From: Rehmannia glutinosa
Taxonomy: Eukaryota; Streptophyta; Magnoliopsida; Lamiales; Orobanchaceae
Direction of reading: 5' to 3'
DNA length: 64,000 nucleotides
Assembly: GCA_016081115.2 (NCBI GenBank)
Contig: JABTTQ020002610.1
Coordinates: 434,030-498,029, forward strand
Below are positions 32,199 through 44,200 of this stretch, in pieces. The position numbers and the translations under genes were made by a program. The notes below the pieces were generated by a model, which was given only the letters and a program-made list of their open reading frames with translations, had not been told where the DNA came from and searched no databases. Each line of letters starts with the position of its first letter. The first letter of the stretch is position 1.

Positions 32199-35100
32199 TC
32201 ATCGCCTTCGCTGCCTCCTTCCTTCTTCTTCAGCTCTATCGTCCTCTGCTCTCTTTCTCTTCTTTTTATCTTCAGCTGCTTTCTTCTTCTCGTAAGCTCT
32301 CTTCGCAGCTTCATCTTTTCTTTTCCTTTCTTGTCTTTCTTGCCACAGCTGAGTTTGTCTTTTATTCTCTTCTTCGATCTTTTCGCATATTTAGCATTCT
32401 TCCTAGCCACTTCCCGATTGGCTACTTCATCATATCCAACCCAGTAGATCTTTCCCTTCTTGCCTGGATCTACGTATTCAATATTTTTGGGTAGAGGTCT
32501 AGGTATAAAGCCTCTACCTCCGCCACTTCTTCCTCCTCCTCTAGGCGTGTATTGCACCGGAGTCTTCTTCTTTCCAGCAGAGTGACCAGCAGAGTGGCTG
32601 CTAGTAGTCTGCTACTTGTCAGCTTCTTCGCACAGCTTCAGACCTTTTTCCCAGTACAAGTCCCAGGCTTGGGCTATGGACATATTATTGAAGTATCTCT
32701 TGGACTCGAGCGTTTTAAACTCTTCAACGGATCTTGGCTCGTTTTTGTCATTTTGGAATGGCATTAGTGTCTTTTCCTGTTGGAATACCTCCGAATTGTT
32801 TTAACATCTTTTCAACACAGGCATCCGTTCTTTTGTTGAAATCCTCCATCTCTGCTTCTACAATCTTTTTCTTATGAGACATCGCACAAACAGAGTGATA
32901 GAGCGGCAGAGTTACAGGAAGTTTGATGATGATGTCGGCTGTGACGCGACCTTGCTGAGGGGTTTCAGCAGGCATTAAGGTCATATCTTTTGACCTTTCC
33001 CCCTCATCAGCTTTTCCCTTCTCCTTCCTCTTCTCAACAACTGTATCTTTCTTCTCTACGCCAATACCAATTTGTTTCCTTTTCCTTCTCACCAATTGTC
33101 CCTTAAGCATCTTCCGGTATTCCTCTTTCCCCCTTTGTGGCATTATCAAAGGAGAGAGGAACCCCGGGAACATACCAAAGAAGCATGAAGTCGATCTGGC
33201 GATAGCGATTTGAATTTTGCTTGGAGTCTGCTGCGGAGTATCTTTGTTCGAATTACGAGCGGGTGGCTTTGGACTCATTTTGCCACCGATTTCATTTCAG
33301 CCATAAGAAGGTTGAATTTGATATTCATGTTTTCCTCGACGCGCAGAAGTTCTTTGCGATGAAATTCACGCAGCAACTCCATTTTAGTTGTATGGGAGGC
33401 ATGTGATCTCTCCATATAGGTCTGCATCCTCGCCTTCATGTCAGCATTGTCAGCACTCCATACCAGCATTCTGTTCTATAGTGCCTTGAAGTAGTGAACT
33501 TGCTCGAGACGCATGACACTCTGCTGTTGAGACCATTCCTTTATCCTGACCACCACTCCTCTCTAGTCTGTGTTGTGAGAGTGGCATCTCTGTTGTCCGG
33601 GCGCATGTCGAGAGAGGCTTGGTGCCGTTCAATCTTCTCAATCTCTTCACTGATTTTCTGAAGATTTCACGCATCTCATTTTGTCGACTTGAGTCGCCTA
33701 TCGGCCACTCTGCATCAAAATTGAAATCAAAGCACAATCGTATCGTAGGGATTATAGGGTCTTCGGGACGGTGTAGAGCCTCTGTTCTCTTGAAGTTTCT
33801 TCTTCAAGCACGGGCAGTTCTTGAGAGAAAGGAAACACTTCTTCATATGCATCGTCTCGCACTCGAGTTATTGTGCTTGTGGTGGTCATCTGACGGCTAC
33901 GGTAACTGCTTGTGATTGATCGTGATTCAAGGGCTTTTGAGGGTATTAGCCGGTGGCCGAGCTCATTTGTCTTAACAACTTCTTCGGTCTCAGCTGGTTT
34001 GTCCTTTTGAGTTGACTGTTCCTCGGCCGTATCAGTAGCGTCATCGGAAGATGATGAGATGTGATGGCTTGGCTCATCATCAAAATTGAACATTTGTCGA
34101 GCAGCCTTGAATTCTGGCTTACTCGTACTAGGAAGAACATCCTTAGCTGAATCCTCTTTAGCAGGGGTTGATTCAGCTTCATCTGCGGATCCCAAGAATG
34201 TTGTATCAGGATCATCATGGGAGTCATGAAGAGCAGTGATTTCCTCCTCTGAATCAGCAATTATGTTCTGAGGAATGCTCTTATCTCCTTGATTTTTACC
34301 TAGGGAAGTCTCAACCTCCCTTAGGCCTTCATTACCTCCTGCAGTATCAACTGCAGCGGGGCCTTGTACAATCCCTTCGATAGACGCATCTGTCTTAGGG
34401 TCTTCTGCAGTGGCATCCACAGGAGTCTCAACTCCGTGGATTGCACTTTCAGTGCCTAGAGTGTTAACTCTGGGCAGGCGAGATCCATCACGTGCCTCGA
34501 TTTGTCCGAGCCGTCAAGTGACAACTTGCTATTGTTCTTTTTCTTTTTCCTTCTCCACTTTGCCTTCTTTCTGCATGGTGGAGTTATCTGCAGTATCCTC
34601 CGACCTAGCTGCAGTGGAGTGAGTTTCCCCCTCAGCTGGCGCACCAGTTGAGTGACTTAGGGTGGGGTCATTGTGCTCCAGACTCCCGGCTTTGTCAAAT
34701 GAGTGTTCAGCCGTGGGGGCAGGTGGTAAGACACCTTCAACAGGGGTTGGCTCAACTTGGGTGCCCAAGTTCCCAGTGTCATCGCCAAATCCCTTAGATC
34801 CATCCTCTAAGTGAACTGGGGAAGTGGTTGCAGCAATAACTGTGGCAATCTGTTGTACCACTCCCAACGGATCAATTTCGGTGAGATTTGGAAGACTCTC
34901 CTGGTCCTTCCTCCTCATTTGCTCTCATGCATCATTTTGGAGTCCAGCATGGCTTGCTGCATATCCAATTTTTCCTGTGCACCAACCGGATCCATGTCCT
35001 CATCACATTCTGAAAGAGCATCTATGTGCGGATGAGTGTGATCTGGCCAGTTCGATAAGAGGGCAGAATCTTTGTCTTTCTCTCACGCTCTCGCTTCTTC

Positions 35101-36753
35101 AATCGCTCTAGCCTTTTCATTTTCCTTCCGAATTTGCGGTATATTTGTGCAATTATCCTCATTCAGGGCTTGCAGCACACTGTCAACCTCAAGGAACTTG
35201 AAAAGCTCCTCTTCTTCTTCAATTAATTCAGGGTGTTCGAACTGCACCTTTGAATGACTAGGCTTCCACATCCTCCACTCTCGCAGACGACTCTGAATGT
35301 CTGGGTACAATGGAGAGCATATGATTACATCATCATCTTCATCCTCTCCCTGTTGCCCTTCCTTTTCAGGAATGGAGGGTAGCAAACTCTGCTGCTCTTC
35401 GCCCTCAGTAGCATCTCGCGAGGTAGAGACATAGTCACGTCCTTGAGATGATTCTGTTGTCTTTTCTTCTTGTTCTCGGTTATCCACAATCGGGTCTTCA
35501 ATTTGCCTCTGCTGATCGGCCTCGGAGACTTTTGGTCGTTTCATCAATAATTTCGAGACCGCACTTCTTGACCATCTCGATGATTTTCTCAAGGTGAGTG
35601 GCGGACTACTGTCTTCTCAAGCTCACGAAAGCTTGGAGATTCTTCTTCTTCTTTTTGTCCTTAACGAGAGGAAGTTCGGTTCGGATACTTCTTCCTCAAA
35701 GATCCTTGGCGGCGGGGCGGTGCATCTTTCTTTTTGGATCGAGGAGCTGCCTTTCTTGGCTTCGATCGATCTCTTCTTTTTGATGGTTGAAGAAGGTATT
35801 TGAGGTTTCTTCTCCGCCTCTTTTGTAAGAGGCGGGAGACGCGCAGCTGCGAGGGGGGGGTGACTTTGTAGGAGCAGTGCGCCTTTCTTCTTTCGCGCGG
35901 GGCAACTATCTTCTTTGGTTGCATGAGCAACTTTCTTCTTGGGAGGGAAATGTAATTTGTTTCTTTAGGATCGGTGATTCCCCTCGGTATCCGCCCTCTT
36001 GGCATAGGCTCTCTTCGAGCTCTGAAGGTTTGCCGGAACATCTTCTATTTGACATGAAACGACTTTCCATGTCGGAGTGGAACACCCTTCACCTCCATCA
36101 AATGGCCGATTACAAGGCCATAGCCCAGAGATCCTCCAAATGACCCATCATCCTTGAAGGACTTATTTGCAACATTCTGGCAGAGTCTGCTGTAGACGAA
36201 TTATGCCAAGTTGATCTTTTTCTCCTCCATGATCGCAGCCATGACGATCAGCTTGGTTTTGGACAACTGATTGAAGCTTCCAAACTTCATGTCTACGCAT
36301 TTGGCGACAATATCCAACGTTTTTGATAATCATCATCCGCAGACTTCTTGTTACTGTGTAGACAACTTTTGCAGCACACTCGGGTTTGGCCACTTCCTTC
36401 CATGCAGCGACCAAATCAACGTCGGCTTCATATATCTCCAGCATGCCCTCCGACGGCAATAAACAGTGCTCCGCAAGGTCCTTTGTAGTGATTATAATGT
36501 CCTTGCGGTGGACGGAGGACTTAATCCCTTCATCCTGCACTTCAGCGTTTACGTAGAACTGGGCGACCTCCTCTACGTACGTCATATGATATTCCAATGT
36601 GAGAAAGGGTTTCAGCCCGAATTTCTCGATCTTATCAGCTATCTTCTTCACAAGGGTTTCATCGAAACCCTGTTTTATCATCCCTTCAAAATCCACGGTT
36701 GATCCGGTGTGGATTTGCTTTGCGAGCTTAGCGAAATGATGTGCTGGTGCCAT
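32199..36753 (-). pseudogene. Extra ORF downstream of pol in element E (about 1,500 codons, broken)
   Basis: Met 36753 (an in-frame Met lies further up at 36885). The N-terminal region has FGLKPFLTLEYHMTYVEEV, QFYVNAEVQDEGIKSS and DLAEHCLLPSEG. It resembles, from memory, the plant 'putative plant transposon protein' (Transposase_32) domain. Next come a Lys/Arg-rich stretch (36041-35661) and acidic coiled blocks (35592-35083, with QFEHPELIEEEEELFKFL). A long Ser/Thr/Glu-rich repeat area follows (34918-33752), then a helical part (33737-32748), and a basic tail with TPRGGGRSGGGRGF and YVDPGKKGKIYW ending at 32199. Reading switches frame at least six times. The same order is seen in D. Function unknown; no signal peptide or membrane span seen. 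Confidence 0.7.
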
Positions 36754-36890
36754 TTCAGTGATTTTTACCAAACGAAACATGACGAACTTTCTTTGAAGAC
36801 TGGTAGGGTTTTGAGAGAAAAGATGTTTGCTTTCTTTGCTTTGGAAAGATGAACAGTTCAAGTGAGAGAAAGAAAAACTGAACAAAAGAG

Positions 36891-36898
36891 TATATAAG
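36891..36898 (-). promoter_or_regulatory. Possible TATA box ahead of the extra ORF in element E
   Basis: Minus-strand TTATATA lies about 140 bp before Met 36753 and just before Met 36885. D has lost the equivalent region. Weak evidence, by position only. Confidence 0.2.
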
Positions 36899-37319
36899 GG
36901 TTATGAAAGGACGTGTTTTAGGTTTTTGAATTTTGATCAAGATCAACGGCTCAGATTTAGCACGTCTCATTTGCATTTAATTGCTTGCATTTAATGCGGC
37001 AGCATTTATATCCAATCATATGCTTGTTGTGCAGCTTTTGACTGTACTCATCATAATTATACTGACGTCATCCGTAAAAACATTCCCGCTCATTAAAAAT
37101 GACTGCGTTTTTGTCACTTATAGCTCATAAATGACTCAGCTCACTGCACAAATGACTCAACTCTTCTTCTCTCCTTTCGTATGATGACTCAGCTGTCAGA
37201 TAACTCGATACAGCTGACTTTCTGATACGGCTGATTCACTTGGCTTATATATGAAAATTGTTCAATCTCCAGCTTTTCATGTTCTATCTCTTCTCATTGA
37301 ATCTTCTGAGTGTCAACTC

Positions 37320-38922
37320 AGCTCAATTAACCCTAGCTCATGCTTAAGCTCTTCAAATCTTGATTCACATAAGGGCTTTGTGAATATGTCAATAAGCTTG
37401 TTTATCGGTTGAGATGTATTCAAGGTGATGTCTTTTTTTCAACATGATCTCTTATGAAATGATATCTGACATCAATGTGCTTTGTTCTTGAATGCAACAC
37501 AGGATTCTGAGTGATTGTAATAGCACTTGTGTTATCACACATAATTGGAATCTCTTTTTCTTCAATTTCATAATCTCTCAGCTGTTGTCTCATCCATAAG
37601 ACTTGAGCACAAGCACGCTCTTTGCAGCCTATGTATTACGCAAAAGTTTGTGGATGTGGCTATTGAGTTTTGCTTCTTTCTAAACCAGGAAACCAGTCTG
37701 TTCCCAAGCATTTGACATGTACCTGAAGTACTCTTCCTGTCAACTCTACATCCAGCATAGTCAGAGTCTGAATAACCTATTAGCTTGAATCCACTTTCCT
37801 TTGGATACCATAAGCCTGCGTCCTAGCATCCCTACAAATATCTTAGGATTCTCTTAGCTGCAGTTATGTGACTTTCCTTTGGAGCGGATTGGAATCTTGC
37901 ACATACACTTACTGCAAAGGTGATGTCTGACCTGCTTGCTGTTAAATAGAGCAATGATCCAATGAGTGCTCTATATCTGGTTTGATCCACAGGCTTACCA
38001 TCTGCATCTATATCCATCTTGACTGATGTATTCATTGGTATTTTCAGAGAAGACTTCTCTTCCATACCAAATTTCTTCATTAAATCTCTGGTATACTTTG
38101 TTTGACTTATGAAGGTTCCATCTTTCAGTTGTTTAACTTGAAGTCCTAGAAAAAATGTCAGCTCTCCCATCATGCTCATTTCAAATTTGCCTTGCATGAG
38201 GTTTGAGAACTTATCACACAACTCTTTGTTTGTGGATCCAAAAATGATATCATCCACATATATTTGAACAAGCAGTATACTCTCTCCATCTTGAATTCTG
38301 AAGAGTGTTCTATCTACTTTGCCTTTGGTGAATCCATTATCTGTCAGAAATTGAGATAATGTATCATACCATGCTCTAGGTGCTTGTTTCAATCCATATA
38401 GAGATTTCTTGAGCTTGTACACCTTATCTCCAAGAGTCTTCTGCTCAAAGCCTGGAGGTTGTTCCACATATACTTCTTCTTCCAACCGTCCATTGAAAGA
38501 TGCGCTTTTCACATCCATTTGATATACAATAAAGTTCTTATGTGCAGCATAGGCAAGAAACATCCTTATTGCTTCTAATCCTGCAACATGAGCAAATGTT
38601 TCATCAAAATCTATTCCCTCTTCTTGGCAATACCCTTTGGCTACCAATCTTGCTTTGTTTCTTACCACTGAGCCTTCTTCATTCATCTTTTTTCTGAAAA
38701 CCCATTTTGTGCCAATAACATTTTGATGGGTTGGTCTCTGCACCAGTTCCCATACTTTGTTCCTTTCAAACTGATTCAGCTCTTCTTGCATGGCTTGAAT
38801 CCAATGTGTGTCATCCAATGCTTGGGACACATCTTTTGGCTCTATTTGGGAAATAAAACAAGTGAACATTGCTTCTTGTTGAGCTCTGGATCTGGTTTTT
38901 ACACCATCTCTTACATCTCCAA
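37320..38922 (-). pseudogene. Element E reverse transcriptase and RNase H
   Basis: A long open RT frame (38869-37832) with GTKWVFRKKMNEEG, MDVKSASFNGR, LKKSLYGLKQAPRAWYD and VQIYVDDIIFGST; the YVDD site is intact. It ends at AAKRILRYL, where stops begin. The RNase H part (37831-37320) keeps GYSDSDYAG, DRKSTSGTC and RTKHIDVRYHF but has stops and a rearranged patch near 37600-37680. Upstream at 38923 the frame is cut by the deletion that fuses it to the LTR stub. Confidence 0.9.
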
Positions 38923-38923
38923 T

Positions 38924-39004
38924 AACAAGGAAAATGGGGTGCCAACTTTCTAGTCTAAGTTTTACATGGCATTCATCAAAATCTAAACAATAAATTTCCC
39001 AACA
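38924..39004 (-). repeat. Outer 80 bp of the 5' LTR of element E
   Basis: From ACAAGGAAAATGGGGTGCC to TTTCCCAACA it is the same as 31827-31907. It is the only remnant of the 5' LTR. Confidence 0.9.
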
Positions 39005-39009
39005 TCATA
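39005..39009. repeat. Target site duplication of element E, right copy (TCATA)
   Basis: Same as 30312-30316. Confidence 0.9.
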
Positions 39010-39422
39010 GGACGCCTTACCATATTACTATGCATCCAAAGCATTTGTTGTACATCATCATTGTCAAAGTCATTATAAATTACTTTGGAGATTACTCAAC
39101 AGGGGGAAGTCCGGATTGGAGACGAATTTTACATATCAAATTTCACAAAGCAAATTGCTTCGTCCAAGGTGATAGCATCAATTAAACACAGAATAAATAC
39201 CACCAAATAATTCAACAACTCTCCCTTCTTGATCTTGTAAGTCAAGAAATAATCCAAGTTCCTAGTAACTTCACCGATTTACCATAAACACAGTATGACA
39301 CAATAAGAGATATAAGTCGAAGCTCATCCATCATACATATTGTAGTAAAAGATGGCATTACACCCAAAAATGTCTTAACCTTATTCAAAGACACCCCTAG
39401 CTTGTCATTGTCCCATTGAGTA
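39010..39422 (-). pseudogene. Extra ORF H of element G, piece 3
   Basis: Minus-strand reading includes WDNDKLGVSLNKVKTFLGV, MMDELRLISLIVSYCVYGKS and, after a frame change, NDFDNDDVQQMLWMHSNMV. The ELRLISLIVSYCVYGKSV block corresponds in place and pattern to KTKLIVMDAIMQGKKVNWAE of the extra ORF in D, supporting the same domain. It lies between insertions E and D. Confidence 0.55.
39418..39422. repeat. Target site duplication of element D, left copy (GAGTA)
   Basis: GAGTA precedes the LTR at 39423; the identical copy is at 51890-51894. Confidence 0.9.
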
Positions 39423-40924
39423 TGTAGGTCCCAAGGGGTGTGAGTAAGGTTTATAAGGGGGGAGGGGGGTTGAATAAACCTTACCAACTTTTCGATTTTA
39501 GTCCTTTTAAGATTGTTACAGAGTTAACTCAAACAGCTGTGTCCTTGAGGGACAACTAAGTTGGTTATTCAGTAGAGTTAGCACTCAACAGACTCAATAG
39601 AGCTGTTGATAGAATAACTTAGCTATTTAACCTGAACTTTAACTTGGTTGTGTTGGTTTTATCAGCGGAAGACTTAACACCCTTTGTATTGTTTTAAACT
39701 TATTTTAACACTTGATTTTAAGCACTTTATTATTAATCAGTTGGATAGCAAATATGAGTTTATCAGCAGATATGATGTATGTATGCAGAAATGTAAATGT
39801 GCTGAAAAATAAATGACACAGTTAATTTTTATAGAGGTTCGAAGATGGGGTAATTATTCTAATCCTCTCTTATCCAACTCCTGGAGGAATCCACTATGTA
39901 AAAGATCTATTTACAAAGTGGTCAACAGTCTAGAGACAACCTTGGTCACACAGCTGGCTTCTCTTCCGACTCAGCTTCTTCATAGGGCAGTTGCCTTGCT
40001 ACTTCAGCTCGCTTTCTCAAGCTCTTGGATTTGATCATGAAACCCTCCAATAACTTGATACTGGTTCAACCTTGAACCTTTCTACAATCCTCCTTGGAAA
40101 GTAGACCCCTTTTGATTCTTCAAAAGTTTTCTCTTCAACAGATTTGAAGTTTTCTTTCATTCACAACTTAAGGATTTGCTTGAATATACTTGAGAATATT
40201 GCAAGTTAATTGCTTGAATATTGCTTGCTTGTTCGTGGTTCAGGTAACCTTTTCTCAATGAAATTGCTCAGCCTTTTATAGTGAACTTTAGAAATTTTGC
40301 CTGTTGTAAAGATAGGTTGATTTCAAAAGTCACTTGTGTTCGTTGGCTTGTCTTGTTGCGGTCTTTGATGTTGACATTTCCTTGTATTAAATGTCTTGCA
40401 ACGTTGCAGCGTTTCTGACACTTTGCGTAGTGCTTCCCATTGGTTTGTTCCTTTTGCACATAACTGGAACTAACACATTATCTCTGACAACTTTAACTTG
40501 TTACCATTATGAGTAACATTCTTGACTTTCATCAATGGATCTCATTCAGTTGTCTTGACTTGACTGCAGTCTTTTATTCCCCAGGTGACTTGAGTTAGTT
40601 TCCAATCTTTGGATGACTCATTTGTCACTTCAACTTGAGACTTAACTTCTTGAGTTGACTTGACTGACTCTTCATACGGCTGTCTCATAGCTGATACATC
40701 TTTAGTCTAGTTCTTGATTTTCCTTCTTAGCCATACTCAGCTGTCTCACAATGAGTCTTCACTCGATCTTGATTGACTTCTTGTATTCCCGGCGTAGGCG
40801 ACTTGACTCGACTTTTCAGAAAGATATCTATTACGATGCAAATTACAAGGAAAATGGGATGCCAACTTCCTAGTTTAAGTTTTACATGGCATCCATCAAA
40901 ATCTATAAAATAAATTTCCCAACA
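39423..40924 (-). repeat. 3' LTR of element D
   Basis: About 1502 bp, TGTAGGTCCC...TTTCCCAACA. TATA box at 40272-40280. Matches 50370-51889 with scattered differences. Confidence 0.95.
40272..40280 (-). promoter_or_regulatory. TATA box in the 3' LTR of element D
   Basis: Minus-strand TATAAAAGG. Confidence 0.65.
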
Positions 40925-40947
40925 ATTTCCCCTTTTTTGATGATGCC
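40925..40947 (-). promoter_or_regulatory. Polypurine tract of element D
   Basis: Minus strand TCAAAAAAGGGGAAAT just before the 3' LTR; same as in E. Confidence 0.8.
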
Positions 40948-41242
40948 AAAACATAAAAACATTAAACAACATGTAAGCAACAAAGATACATACAGGCAAT
41001 GCAGTAACAAAGAATGTATGCTTAAATAGATCGCTTTATTGATCATAACTTTCTTGTCCTTTACACAGTTGTTTACATTTGGTATCAGAGCATTTTTATA
41101 TCAAAGTAAAAACACACATCTATGCTAAGATACAAGAGAAAATACAAAGTGAAAGATTACAGGGAAAATCACTAAGTATTACAAATGACTTACAAAAATG
41201 TATTTACGTAAGTAATATACATGAAGGGTTCGTAGCAACACT

Positions 41243-44200
41243 TCAATGCCTTCGTTGCCTCCTTCTTTCCTCTTCAGCTCTGTCAAGGTCATCAACTCTT
41301 TTCCTTTTCCTTTCTTCTTCTTCAGCTTTCTTCTTCTTTTCATACGCTCTTTTAGAGGCATCATCCTTTCGTTTTCTCTCTAGCCATTGCTCTGTTTGCC
41401 TCCTATTCTCCTATTCCTGTCTTCTTACAGCCTCTGCATTCTTCCTTGCCAATTCCAGGTTTGCCACTTCATCAAATCCAGCCCAGTAGATCCTCCCCTT
41501 CTTTGCGGGATCTACATATTCATTATTTTTGGGGTGTGGCCGAGGTCGAAAACCTCTTCCACCACCACCATTTTTTCCTCCTCCTCTAGGTGTATACTGT
41601 ACATGAGTCTTCTTCTTACCAGCTGAGTGGCTGCTGGTAGTATGCTGCTTTTATGCTTCTTCGCACAATACAAGACCCTTCTCCCAGTACAAATCCCAGG
41701 CTTGGGCTAGTGACATTCCCTGAAAATAGCCTTCGAATTCGAGCGTTTTGAATTCTTCAACTGATCTCGGCTTGGATCCATTGTCAGGTGCAACATCTTG
41801 ATCTTTCCCTGCCGGAATGCCACCATACTGGTTCATCACTTCTTTGATGCGGGCATCCGTCTTTTTGTCAAACTCCTCAATCCCTACTTCGATAATTCGT
41901 CTCTTTTCCGACATTGGCACAACAGAGTGCCAAATAGGTAGGGTTATGGGGAGTTTGCTCAAGATGGAGGCAGTAATTTGACCCTGCTGAGGGGTTTCAA
42001 CTATCATTAACGTGAGATCTTTCGAACGTTCCCCCTCAGTTGGCTTTTTCTTCGTCTCAGCTACAGATTCCTTCAACTTCTCTTCTTTCAATTTTCTTAG
42101 GGACTCCTCTTCCCCCTTTTTGGCATCATCAATGGAGAGACGGACCCCTGGGAACATGCTTTCAAGCATGAAATCAAGTCTTCTGAGAGCGGAAGATTGT
42201 TTGGAGTCTACTGCAGCATAAGCCGTCCGAAATTCTGAGCGAGTTGCCTTGGACTCGGCTACCACAAACTTCATTTCAGCCATGAGTAGGCTGAATTTGT
42301 CATTCATTGCGTTCTCAATGCACATAATTTCTTTTATTTGGAATTCTTGCAGCAACTTCATTTTTGTTTTTTGAGACTCATGTAACCTTTCAATATATGC
42401 CTGCATCCTTTTCTTTAGATCAACGTTGTCAGCCATCCAGATGAGCACTCTGCCATATAGGGCTTTGAAGTAACGAACTTGTTCGAGTCGCAAGGCAGAT
42501 TGCTATTGAGACCATTCTCAGATCCGTACCACTATCCCTCTCAAGTCTGCTGTGAGGGTAGCATCCCTGTTGTCCAATCGTAAGTCGAGTGAGGCCTGAT
42601 GTCTTTCAATCTTCTCAATCTCTTCACAGATCTTCTTGAAGATTTCACAAAACTCATCTGTCTCACTTAATTCAGCTGCAGGCCACTCTTCAGCAAAGTT
42701 AAACTCGGCTGGAACAATGGTGTCAGTAGGGATGATTCGATCATCTCTCACAAAGAATCTTCGTTGTTCAGCAGCGGTCTCTTCTTCCAAATCTGGTAGG
42801 ATCGGCGTGAAAGGGAATACCTTTGGAAAGGCATCATCACTCACATATGGGATGGTTTGTAAGGTTTGTGCCTGTGATGACACAGCTCTATTTGCCTCAG
42901 CTGCAGTAGCTTCATCGGCAGTGGTCACAACTGTGGGAGCCTGTGACGGAGCTGGTGTAGTCGTTACTGCGACATCTGTGGAAGCCTGCGCAGTGGACTG
43001 TGTCTCACCTGGGGTAGTTGAGAGATTTTTCCCAGCTGACTGAGCCTCAGCTGTCTTAACAGCGTCTTTGGTCTTAGTGGATTTTTCTAAATGAATAATC
43101 GGTTCCTCTGCTGCATCATTAGTGTCATCGGATGATGATGAGACCCGTGGGCTTGGCTCATCATCGAAAATAAATTTTGTTCCTTAGCTGGCTCGTAGTT
43201 TTGAGAACATCCTCAGCTGGGTCCTTTGGATATACAACAGAAGTGGACTCAGCTTCATCTTCAGACCCCAAGAATGATATATCAAGATTCTCCTGGGAGT
43301 TATGAAGTGCGCTTATCTCCTTCTCAATTTCAACGCTTTGAACTGGAGGAATGTTCTGCGTTTCTTCACCCTTACCTAGGGAAGTCTCAACCTCCCTTAG
43401 GCCTTCAATACCTTCAGCAGACTCAACTACTGTGAGGCCTTCAACATTCCCTTCGACAGTCTCAACTGTCTTAGGGTTTTCTACAGTCCCTTTGATAGTC
43501 GCAGATGTCTTAGAGTCTTCAACCATGGCATCCAAAGGAGTCTCAACTCCTTGGATTGCACTTTCACTGCCCAGAGTGTTAACTCCTGGGGCATCTCCAT
43601 CTTGTGCCTTGACTGTAAGAACAGTGTCATTAACCTTCAAAGCAGCTGACATTTCAGCTGGGATAGACTCAACTGTTCGATCTTCGTCAATGTTAATTTG
43701 TTGTGGTTCTTTCTCAATTTCCACTTCGCCTCCTTGCTTCAAGTTGGAGTCTTCCACAACATCCTCCAACCTTGCTGTGGTGGAGAGAGCTTCCCCCTCA
43801 GCTGGCGCTCCAGCTGAGTGACTAATAGTGGGGTCACTCTGCTCCTGACTCGCGGCCTTTTCCATTGAGTGCTCAGCCGCTGGGGCAGGTGGTAAAACAA
43901 ACACCTTCTTCAGGGGTGGGCTCAACTTGGGTACCCAAAATCCCAGTTTCATTGCCAATACCCTTGGATCCATCCTCAGATTGAACAGGGGACGTGGCTA
44001 CAACGACGATTGAGGCAATGTGTTGTGCCACTCCCAGAGGGTCGGTCTGCAGGAGAGATTGAGACGACTCTCCCGGTCCTTTAACTAATTGTTTCTCATG
44101 TAAGAGTCTTGATTCCCTCGAGCTTCTTTGCATGTAATCTTGCTCTTATCTGCGGCGATGGGATCCATATCTCGTCCTTTGTCGTGTACTCAACAAGAGT

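Larger units (their letters stand above)
30317..39004 (-). mobile_element. Element E: L2-family Sirevirus with a large internal deletion
   Basis: An 8.69-kb element with a perfect 5-bp target duplication TCATA. The 3' LTR (30317-31907), extra ORF, RNase H and RT are present. Then RT joins directly to the outer 80 bp of the 5' LTR (38924-39004). The rest of the 5' LTR, primer site, gag, protease and integrase are deleted. Since both outer ends and the duplication are intact, the deletion happened inside the element. The element cannot start transcription or priming normally. Confidence 0.9.

Noticed and set aside
32199..36753. Extra ORF of E as an envelope gene
   Set aside because: No signal peptide, no transmembrane segment and no cysteine-rich surface region seen; the composition is acidic, basic and coiled-coil.
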